Assembly (NCBI GenBank): GCA_002409375.1
Contig: DHNF01000116.1
Span: forward strand, 1-14,771
Source: Ruminococcaceae bacterium UBA5423
GTDB lineage: Bacteria; Bacillota; Clostridia; Oscillospirales; Acutalibacteraceae
DNA length: 14,771 nt
Direction of reading: 5' to 3'
Shown here: in pieces, positions 7,579-13,604 of the stretch
Position numbering within the stretch: position 1 is the stretch's first letter
Layout: the number at the start of each line of letters is the position of its first letter
Notes under the pieces: generated by a model
Database searches by the model: none
The model's input: only the letters and a program-made list of their open reading frames with translations
What the model was told of the DNA's origin: nothing
Made by a program: the position numbers and the translations under genes

Positions 7579-8322
7579 CTAAATCATTTTATCCAGCCGT
7601 GCAAGAGGTACATGCTTTCCAAGATAACGGCAAGCAATATTGGAAAAACACATGGCGGCATCAGAGCTGTCGGGAAGGGGGCGCCCGTTGGCATTTGCAA
7701 TAGTAACCTGCTCGTCCTCGGGCAAAACACCGATGAGCTGAATGCCGGCAATATCAATTATTTCATCAATATCGGGCATTCTACCCGACATCACTGCAGC
7801 CGGTCGCAATCGGTTAATAACCAGCCTTGCGGGTATATTGTTGTTTTCGAGCAGTGCTGCGACAATCTGCGCATCCCGGGCGCAAATCATGTCGGGTGTA
7901 GAGACAACCAAAGCGCGATTTGCACCGGCAATCGCGCACGCAAACCCGCTGCCTATTCCGGCAGGACAATCGACAAGGACATGGTCATAATAGCGTGCAA
8001 ACCCGCCGCATAACCTGCGCATATCGTCGGGGCAACACATTTTATCAAGGCTTGCCGGTGCGGGAACAACAGATACATTTTCGCAAATTGATGATGCGTA
8101 TACAGCTCGTATAGGCTCGCAATTACCCTCAAATATATCCGACATATCAAACACCATGCGCTCGGTGATACCCAGCATTAAATCAAGGCTGCGCAATCCG
8201 GCATCTCCGTCCATCAGGACAACTTTACGCCCCATTTTAGCAAGGGCAAAACCAAGACCAGCCGCCACTGTGGACTTGCCCGCTCCGCCTTTTCCCGAAG
8301 TTATAACAGTAACGATGCCCAT
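7579..8322 (-). CDS. minD: MinD-like septum-site ATPase
   Basis: This ParA/MinD-family P-loop ATPase, in known MinD proteins, places the division septum by membrane-bound dimers that carry MinC. The deviant Walker A SGKGGAGKST (9-18) has both signature Lys11 and Lys16. DGDAGLRSLD (38-47) is the MinD-type switch I region, HVLVDCPAG (114-122) the Walker B, and IQLIGVLPED (194-203) is MinD-like. At 247 residues it is shorter than usual MinD (about 260-270) and ends VPLARLDKMI, with no obvious lysine-rich amphipathic membrane-targeting helix. No minC or minE lies beside it. A cytosolic MinD/ParA relative with another cargo is the alternative. The leader is very short, with a weak GTAGG as ribosome binding site. 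Confidence 0.85.
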   Translation of the reverse strand: MGIVTVITSGKGGAGKSTVAAGLGFALAKMGRKVVLMDGDAGLRSLDLMLGITERMVFDMSDIFEGNCEPIRAVYASSICENVSVVPAPASLDKMCCPDDMRRLCGGFARYYDHVLVDCPAGIGSGFACAIAGANRALVVSTPDMICARDAQIVAALLENNNIPARLVINRLRPAAVMSGRMPDIDEIIDIAGIQLIGVLPEDEQVTIANANGRPLPDSSDAAMCFSNIACRYLGKHVPLARLDKMI

Positions 8323-8338
8323 GGTTCAACCTACTTTC

Positions 8339-8367
8339 ATTGTATCATACCATATTTTTCAGGTCAA
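8339..8367 (-). promoter_or_regulatory. Promoter of minD-mgsA
   Basis: On the minus strand TTGACC (8362-8367), a 17-bp spacer and TACAAT (8339-8344) form a near-consensus promoter. TGA before the hexamer makes it an extended -10. The predicted start near 8332 lies only about 10 nt from the minD ATG at 8322, so the message would be nearly leaderless. Confidence 0.75.
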
Positions 8368-8544
8368 GGCAATGGAAGTTTTTCATAATAATATTTATAA
8401 AGATTTGTTACAATAAACCTTGATCATATTCGACAAAACTTTAGATTACCCAACCAAATTACAGTATACATACTTTTTTAATACAGGGCAAGAGCTTTTA
8501 TTTGCTTTACGGTGAATTAATATTAAATATATTATTTAAAAGTT

Positions 8545-8575
8545 ACATTTCTGTATTAGAAAATTACAGAAATGT
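8545..8575. promoter_or_regulatory. 11-bp dyad, possible operator, upstream of the LCP-like gene
   Basis: ACATTTCTGTA (8545-8555) is repeated perfectly inverted as TACAGAAATGT (8565-8575), 9 nt apart. It ends 2 nt before the -35 at 8578, a position that suits a regulator binding site. It could also fold as a weak AT-rich hairpin. No regulator gene lies next to it. Confidence 0.5.
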
Positions 8576-8577
8576 TA

Positions 8578-8607
8578 TTGATATTATGTCAACATATTTG
8601 TTATACT
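8578..8607 (+). promoter_or_regulatory. Promoter of the LCP-lipoprotein operon
   Basis: TTGATA (8578-8583) and TATACT (8602-8607) are separated by 18 bp; reading TTATAC as the -10 gives 17 bp. The start would be near 8614, giving a leader of about 30 nt. Confidence 0.65.
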
Positions 8608-8645
8608 GATTATGATAATAACTTTTTAAGAAAGGAAACATGAAA

Positions 8646-9569
8646 ATGCTTAGCAAAAAAAATAAAAGCATCCAAGCAAGAAAGCGTACGAATAATGTTG
8701 TTGTTTTTTTGCTGGCGTTTGTTGTGTTTCTTATTGTATTCGGCGGTATATGCCTTTGGGCTGTGATAAAAATAAACCAGGAACGGCGCTCTGCTGAATC
8801 TTCGATTTCTTCAGATTTATCTGATACAGTTCAATTTGATAACAATGACGCTAACAACCTTTTGATTGTGATGGTTGACAACGGCACTGCACAGGGGTTT
8901 GTTTCTTTGCGATTTGATCCGGCCAAATCCAAGATACGCGCTTTGGCAATCCCCCGCGACACTATCGTTGATTACAAGCTTAACGAAATACGGCTTTACA
9001 AGCTGTACGACGAACACGGAGCGCAGGCAGCAAGGGACGCTTTTAGCTCTTTAACTGACATTGTATTTGACAATTATCTGGTTATCACTTATGAAAAAAT
9101 CGGCAGTTTAATAGAACACCTTGAATCCGATTTAGTTATAACACTGAACGAAAATCTTGAATACAGTGGAGATAATCTGTCTACCCATATAAGCGGAGGA
9201 CGGCGCACACTCAGCGCGTCCCAAGTGATTGATGTGCTGCGGTATCCGGCGTGGCACGGTGGACGCATACAGCGCTCCGCTGTACAGGCTCAAATTGCAG
9301 CAGCATTAATAAACCAATATATGAAACCCTCCAGGCAAACACTGGCTGATAACGATTTTGGGACTATCGTCAATCTTGCCCTTAAAACCGATATCCTTGT
9401 TTCCCATTACAGAAACGCCAAAGAAGGGCTGGCTTTTCTTGCCCAGCGAAACGACGGCAGTATATGTACAGATTTAACTCTGCCTGGCAAATACGAGGGA
9501 AGCGGGGACTCTATACGGTATTATACACCCGAAAATATTAAAGAGATGCTCCAGTCATCTTATAATTGA
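8646..9569 (+). CDS. Degenerate LytR-CpsA-Psr (LCP) family membrane protein
   Basis: LCP proteins transfer polyprenyl-linked glycopolymers onto peptidoglycan outside the cell. Numbering from the ATG at 8646 (307 residues), a short basic N-terminus is followed by one membrane helix at about 17-41, then an extracellular domain. LCP features are LLIVMVDNG (72-80), FDPAKSKIRALAIPRDT (90-106), FDNYLVITYEKIGSLIEHL (141-159) and RYPAWHGGRIQRSAVQ (199-214). The arginines of PRDT and R199 are kept. The usual SDT before the first strand reads GTAQGF, the Asp of the LVDALGG segment reads Glu in LIEHLES, and the acidic pair before the final GR is missing. Activity is therefore doubtful. AAAGGA lies 9 nt before this ATG but only 3 nt before the ATG at 8640, hence the choice. 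It is first of two genes. Confidence 0.8.
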   Translation: MLSKKNKSIQARKRTNNVVVFLLAFVVFLIVFGGICLWAVIKINQERRSAESSISSDLSDTVQFDNNDANNLLIVMVDNGTAQGFVSLRFDPAKSKIRALAIPRDTIVDYKLNEIRLYKLYDEHGAQAARDAFSSLTDIVFDNYLVITYEKIGSLIEHLESDLVITLNENLEYSGDNLSTHISGGRRTLSASQVIDVLRYPAWHGGRIQRSAVQAQIAAALINQYMKPSRQTLADNDFGTIVNLALKTDILVSHYRNAKEGLAFLAQRNDGSICTDLTLPGKYEGSGDSIRYYTPENIKEMLQSSYN

Positions 9570-9601
9570 TAAAGATCTGCACAACCGAAAGGAGCAAGCC
9601 G

Positions 9602-10834
9602 TTGAAAAAATCCATACTTGTATTACTGGCGTTTTTAACAGTGCTTTCAGGCTGCTCACTTATATTTCCTGAAGTAGGGAATTCCTCACAAAGCCAAGAT
9701 GGCCCGTCTAACGACTATTTATCCGAATATAGTGAGAAATGGTGCTATCAGCGTTTGCCATCAACCCTCAAAAGCGGTTATGGTGAAATATATGCTGCCG
9801 TAGCCGACGGTTTTGACAATGACAGCACTATTACAATATCGGACAGCACTATAGGCACCCAGCGGGAATATACGGGTATTCGTATTGAGCTTTCAAAGCC
9901 TCTTGACAACCGTGAAGACGCAAAGCTACTTTATACCGCGTTTTTGTGGGATAATCCCCAGTTTTTTCATATAGGAAACACATACAGCTATGAGGGATAT
10001 CGTTCAGGCAACAACGATTATTATAATGTGTTTTGCCTTGTTTATACAATGAGTGCACAGCAGCGCCTTGTAGCAGCAGGGCGGCTTAAAAGTGTTGTAA
10101 CACATATCAAAAAAAACATAGCTACCGCTCAGCCGTCTGACCAATTTGAAATTGAGCTTTATTTGCATGATAAGCTTGCCGAGATATGCAGCTACGAGGC
10201 CGGCGCCGCTCAATCGGACGATCCCGCGGCATTGTATCCCACGGCGTTTACCGCATATGGCGCACTTGTTGAAGGGCGGGCGGTTTGTGAGGGTTACTCA
10301 CGCGCAATGCAGCTTTTGCTTAATGATAATGGCGTGGAGTGCACCCTTGTCAACGGATTTGATTATAATGGTGCCGCACATATGTGGAACCTTGTCACGA
10401 TAAATGGGCATAATTATCATCTGGATGTCACTTGGAACGACAGCTCTGACCGCACACACCATTCATACTTTAATCTATCAACTGCCGAAATTCTGCTTTC
10501 ACATACAATAGCAGACGATAATATTGGAGTTGACACCTGCACTGCAACCAAAGAAAATTATTATCGCAAAACAGGTAGGCAGATCAATACGGTGCGCCGC
10601 GACGACATTGCAAATGTAATAGCCCGGGCAATTAAAAACGGCGAAACTTCAGTGGATATGCGTTTCGCAAAAAGCTCGTTTGCAGGGGCCAGGCTTTTTG
10701 TAAACAACAGGGAACTGCTTATTCAAAAGGTAAATGAGATATTAACCGATTCTGAATATGAAATGTGGCCTTACGAGGAATACAGCGTAAATGAAATATA
10801 TTACACTTTGACGTTGTATAAACAACCTGTCTAA
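9602..10834 (+). CDS. Transglutaminase-like lipoprotein
   Basis: The likely start is TTG 9602, 7 nt after AAAGGAG (9588-9594); an upstream in-frame TTG at 9566 lacks this support. The 410-residue product then begins with a lipoprotein signal peptide, KKSILVLLAFLTVLSGC, with lipidated Cys18, so it should be anchored on the outer face of the membrane. A transglutaminase-like (papain-fold) core spans about 180-290 with Cys229 in GRAVCEGYSR, His260 in GAAHMWNLV and Asp275 in HLDVTWND, a complete triad. The remaining regions, 20-180 and 300-410, I do not recognise. Such proteins may cleave or crosslink proteins or peptides; the substrate is unknown. It follows the LCP-like gene by 32 nt and is probably co-transcribed. 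Confidence 0.85.
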   Translation: MKKSILVLLAFLTVLSGCSLIFPEVGNSSQSQDGPSNDYLSEYSEKWCYQRLPSTLKSGYGEIYAAVADGFDNDSTITISDSTIGTQREYTGIRIELSKPLDNREDAKLLYTAFLWDNPQFFHIGNTYSYEGYRSGNNDYYNVFCLVYTMSAQQRLVAAGRLKSVVTHIKKNIATAQPSDQFEIELYLHDKLAEICSYEAGAAQSDDPAALYPTAFTAYGALVEGRAVCEGYSRAMQLLLNDNGVECTLVNGFDYNGAAHMWNLVTINGHNYHLDVTWNDSSDRTHHSYFNLSTAEILLSHTIADDNIGVDTCTATKENYYRKTGRQINTVRRDDIANVIARAIKNGETSVDMRFAKSSFAGARLFVNNRELLIQKVNEILTDSEYEMWPYEEYSVNEIYYTLTLYKQPV

Positions 10835-10868
10835 AAAAGAGAAACGATGCCTATTCATCGTTTCTCTT
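10835..10868. terminator. Stem-loop terminator between convergent genes
   Basis: A perfect 13-bp stem (10837-10849 and 10856-10868) encloses the loop CCTATT. On the minus strand it is followed by a T-run (10833-10838 in reverse), so it fits an intrinsic terminator for the LysM-GH18 gene coming from the right. On the plus strand no T-run follows, so its effect on the lipoprotein operon is less sure. Confidence 0.7.
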
Positions 10869-10998
10869 CGCGATTCTTAGAGACAAAAAGCCTTATGTCC
10901 CTATAGTCTAATTATTTGATTTTTACTATTGACTTTTGATAGCTGGCTCCGCTTTTTCGTACAAATATTAAGTATTAACCCATATTCACAACCTGTAG

Positions 10999-11020
10999 GG
11001 AACGCTGTCCTCAGCGTTCC
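10999..11020. repeat. Short palindrome with GTCCTC loop
   Basis: GGAACGCT and AGCGTTCC pair perfectly around GTCCTC (11007-11012); the outer loop bases also pair, giving a 9-bp stem with a TCCT loop. It lies just past the 3' end of the LysM-GH18 gene. It shares the GG-stem, GTCCYC, stem-CC, GT layout of 3825-3852. The remaining DNA between 10869 and 10998 shows no gene. Confidence 0.5.
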
Positions 11021-11035
11021 GTTTAATTGCATTTT

Positions 11036-12316
11036 TTACAATACCTTATTCACATTATAAATCGACTCTAACACCAACCAATTTTGCGGGAAAAAGCTGT
11101 TTACAGTCCAGTAGCTGACTCCGCCGAGATTATATTTGTCCACAAGCAGCAATTTGGCCTCGATGCTGCGTGCATCCTCAAACCAAACCTCGTGTTCCCT
11201 ACCCTGGTCGTCAAAATAATTAAAATACGGACTTTGAGCTTCTTCGTCAAACATAATTTCTGCACCTTCACGCGCAGCAAGATTGACTGCTGCCGTATGC
11301 GAAATTGTGCGGGCTGCCGAGCCTTGAACAAAGGGAAGAGTCCAATCATAGCCATAATTCGGGATGCCCATCAGTATTTTTTCGCTCGGAATGTCGGTAA
11401 CGGCATACCGCAGCACCTCTTCAACTCGGTTAAGCGGCGCCACTGCTTGGGCAGGACTGTATGTATAACCCCATTCATATGTCATTAAGATGACATGGTC
11501 AACCGTAGCGCCGTGAAACGCATAATCATGTGCTTCATACAGCAGCCCGGGCTGATCTGCCCTGGTTTTGGGTGCAAGCGCAGTTGTCACTGTATAGCCC
11601 AATGGACGCAGCCTGTCAACTGTTCTTTGCACAAATTGATTATACGCCTCCCTGTCACTGCTGTATATATATTCAAAATCAATATCAAGCCCATAATAGT
11701 TTTTGGATTCAAGTGTTTGTACTACATTGTTAAGCACTGTGTTTTGTACCTGCTGGGAATTTAGTATAGTGCTTGCAAGATCACTGTCAAAGCTGCCGCC
11801 CTCAAGAATATTTGTAATTACCATTAAAGGAGCAACATTCTGTGCGCGTGCAGCACTGATAATCGCGTCGTCATTTATAGTTACAAGACTTCCGTTAGCA
11901 CGCACCTGATAGCTAAACGGGCTTATGTATGTTAGATGGGGCAGCGTATCATTTAGTACGGTGGTTGATATATTAGGAAAAGCATACCCGTTAACATCAA
12001 TGTTTCCAATTTTTCTGTCAGGCACCGGAATAATAATTGATTGTCCCGGATAAATAACAGCCGGATTTGTGATGTCGGGATTAGCTTCAAGTATAGTGGC
12101 AACCGTTACTCCATAACGGCGTGCAATTGAGAATAAAGACTCGCCCGGTGCAACCGTGTGGGTGATGCTGTCGGTAACAATAACTATTGTTTGTCCGACC
12201 ACAAGCTGTTCAGGATTAGCAAGCCGATTATCATCAATTAACATTTGCATAGGCACACCGTATCGTTGAGCAATAGAATACAGGCTGTCACCCTGTCTTA
12301 CTGTATAAATCACCAT
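11036..12316 (-). CDS. LysM-GH18 spore cortex-lytic enzyme, SleL/YaaH-like
   Basis: SleL/YaaH proteins are N-acetylglucosaminidases that degrade cortex peptidoglycan during spore germination. From ATG 12316 the product has 426 residues, the usual SleL length. Two LysM peptidoglycan-binding domains (about 4-47, YTVRQGDSLYSIAQRYGV onward, and 53-97, HTVAPGESLFSIARRYGV onward) precede a GH18 barrel from about 107 to the end. The catalytic signature LDIDFEY gives Asp211, Asp213 and the acid Glu215. MTYEWGY (278-284) and FFPQNWL near the C-terminus are typical of the group. No signal peptide is seen, as is normal for proteins packed into spores. A GTG at 12325 is in frame, but GAGG (about 12327-12330) is only 1 nt from it and 10 nt from ATG 12316. 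Its presence argues for a spore-forming host. The leader is unusual and is listed separately. Confidence 0.92.
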   Translation of the reverse strand: MVIYTVRQGDSLYSIAQRYGVPMQMLIDDNRLANPEQLVVGQTIVIVTDSITHTVAPGESLFSIARRYGVTVATILEANPDITNPAVIYPGQSIIIPVPDRKIGNIDVNGYAFPNISTTVLNDTLPHLTYISPFSYQVRANGSLVTINDDAIISAARAQNVAPLMVITNILEGGSFDSDLASTILNSQQVQNTVLNNVVQTLESKNYYGLDIDFEYIYSSDREAYNQFVQRTVDRLRPLGYTVTTALAPKTRADQPGLLYEAHDYAFHGATVDHVILMTYEWGYTYSPAQAVAPLNRVEEVLRYAVTDIPSEKILMGIPNYGYDWTLPFVQGSAARTISHTAAVNLAAREGAEIMFDEEAQSPYFNYFDDQGREHEVWFEDARSIEAKLLLVDKYNLGGVSYWTVNSFFPQNWLVLESIYNVNKVL

Positions 12317-12344
12317 GTATTTCACACCTCAAACATAAATATTG

Positions 12345-12427
12345 ATACTATTCTCAGATTAAACCGAAGACATCTTGTCGGTCTATTTCTCGCCAATCCT
12401 GTCTAATTCTTATACTGAGAATAGTAT
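12345..12427 (-). repeat. 13-bp inverted repeat in the LysM-GH18 gene leader
   Basis: ATACTATTCTCAG (12345-12357) and CTGAGAATAGTAT (12415-12427) are perfect inverted copies 57 nt apart. The second arm in transcript order ends about 15 nt before GAGG of the downstream gene. Inside the loop, smaller pairings are possible (for example ACCGA/TCGGT). No target-site duplication flanks it, so a MITE is less likely than a leader structure. Confidence 0.6.
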
Positions 12428-12436
12428 GAAACGCAT
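12410..12436 (-). CDS. Possible 8-residue leader peptide (uORF)
   Basis: On the minus strand AAAGGAG (12445-12451) lies 8 nt before an ATG at 12434-12436, which opens an ORF of MRFILFSV and a TAA at 12410-12412. Its ribosome binding site looks better than that of the LysM-GH18 gene 94 nt downstream. The last codons and the stop overlap the first arm of the 13-bp inverted repeat, the layout expected of a translated leader that changes RNA folding. The peptide has no regulatory codon run, and chance is possible with so short an ORF. Confidence 0.35.
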   Translation of the reverse strand: MRFILFSV

Positions 12437-12570
12437 TTTTAGCGCTCCTTTATATATATGTATTGCGACAACATGCTATGCTAACAAATTTTTTGTTTAG
12501 ACTTTGGATAGTATAATGCAATAAAAAAGACAAATCCGGCTAAAAATAAGATGAAATTGACAATAGAACA

Positions 12571-12579
12571 TGCTATAAT
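12571..12579 (+). promoter_or_regulatory. Extended -10 promoter for the aldo/keto reductase gene
   Basis: TGCTATAAT is a perfect extended -10, identical to that before the first operon. The TTGACA at 12557-12562 is only 11 bp upstream of TATAAT, so it cannot be its -35; paired with TATAAA at 12582-12587 it would have a 19-bp spacer. The leader is about 25 nt. Confidence 0.55.
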
Positions 12580-12611
12580 CGTATAAAAATACCATTTGGA
12601 GTGAATGAAAT

Positions 12612-13604
12612 ATGTCTTACTGCGCCGCTTGCAACCGATATGAACAAACCATATACCGCCGCGTGGGACAAAGCGGGCTGCATTTGCCTGCGATATCTTT
12701 AGGACTGTGGCAAAACTTTGGCAGTGTTAATGACTTTGAAAATTCGCGTTCAATACTTTTGCGTGCATTTGATTTGGGAATAACTCATTTTGACTTGGCA
12801 AACAATTATGGACCTGATCCCGGCACGGCAGAGCAAACCCTGGGGCGCGTGCTCGAAAGTGATTTGCGTCCTTATCGTGATGAGCTCGTCATATCCACCA
12901 AAGCCGGATACACAATGTGGCCGGGCCCTTACGGTGATTTCGGCAGCTGTAAATATTTGCTGGCATCACTCGATCAAAGCCTGCGCCGCATGAAACTTGA
13001 TTATGTCGATATCTTCTACTCGCACCGTTTTGACCCAAATACGCCACTTGAAGAAACCATGGGCGCGCTTGAATCAGCTGTGCGATCGGGCAAGGCTCTT
13101 TATGTTGGCATATCCAATTATAATGCCGAGCAGACGCTAAAAGCAGTAGAAATACTGCGCGAGCTTGGCGTGCGGTGTCTGATATATCAGCCGCGCTATA
13201 ACATGTTGGACAGGCGGGTCGAAAGTGACGGTTTGTTTGACACTTTAAACAAGCTTGGTATGGGCAGCATAGTATATTCGCCTTTGGCGCAGGGGTTATT
13301 GACCACTCGTTACCTTAACGGTATCCCTGCCGGGTCACGGGCTGACCGAAATTCATTTTTATCAAAAAAAGATATTACAGAAAAACTTATAACTAAAATC
13401 TGTAATCTTACAAAAATAGCGAGCGACCGTGGGCAAACATTGGCTCAAATGGCACTGGCATGGGTGCTTCGCAGAGGCTTTGCAACATCTGCATTAATAG
13501 GCGCTTCAAGTGTTGTCCAGCTTGAAGAAAATCTTGGCACGGTTAAAAACATCGATTTCACCGACCAAGAGCTTAATTTGATTGAAACAATTTTAAAAAA
13601 GTGA
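12612..13604 (+). CDS. Aldo/keto reductase, L-glyceraldehyde 3-phosphate reductase group (YghZ-like)
   Basis: This NADPH-dependent (beta/alpha)8 reductase closely resembles E. coli YghZ along its whole length, in phrases such as LPAISLGLWQNFG (25-37), GITHFDLANNYGP (56-68), YMWPGPYG-like TMWPGPYG (101-108) and YLLASLDQSL (115-124). The catalytic tetrad is Asp61, Tyr66, Lys97 and His138, and LIGAS (295-299) marks the cofactor phosphate site. YghZ reduces L-glyceraldehyde 3-phosphate and has been linked to methylglyoxal detoxification; assigning that substrate here is inference. At 330 residues it lacks about 15 C-terminal residues of the E. coli protein. TTTGGAG (12595-12601) precedes the ATG by 10 nt. 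The next gene overlaps its stop by 4 nt (GTGA). Confidence 0.9.
   Translation: MSYCAACNRYEQTIYRRVGQSGLHLPAISLGLWQNFGSVNDFENSRSILLRAFDLGITHFDLANNYGPDPGTAEQTLGRVLESDLRPYRDELVISTKAGYTMWPGPYGDFGSCKYLLASLDQSLRRMKLDYVDIFYSHRFDPNTPLEETMGALESAVRSGKALYVGISNYNAEQTLKAVEILRELGVRCLIYQPRYNMLDRRVESDGLFDTLNKLGMGSIVYSPLAQGLLTTRYLNGIPAGSRADRNSFLSKKDITEKLITKICNLTKIASDRGQTLAQMALAWVLRRGFATSALIGASSVVQLEENLGTVKNIDFTDQELNLIETILKK

Larger units (their letters stand above)
8323..8645. other. Divergent AT-rich control region
   Basis: This 323-nt region separates minD (minus) from the LCP-like gene (plus). It holds the minD promoter, an 11-bp dyad at 8545-8575 and the plus-strand promoter at 8578-8607. Between about 8370 and 8540 the DNA is AT-rich; I found no ORF, RNA gene or convincing further signal there. 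Confidence 0.6.

Noticed and set aside
12345-12427. 83-bp MITE with 13-bp terminal repeats
   Set aside because: No target-site duplication is seen at either side; a leader RNA structure explains the position better, though a genome search for copies would decide.
12557-12562. TTGACA as -35 for the TATAAT at 12574
   Set aside because: The spacer would be 11 bp, far too short; the extended -10 is the better reading.
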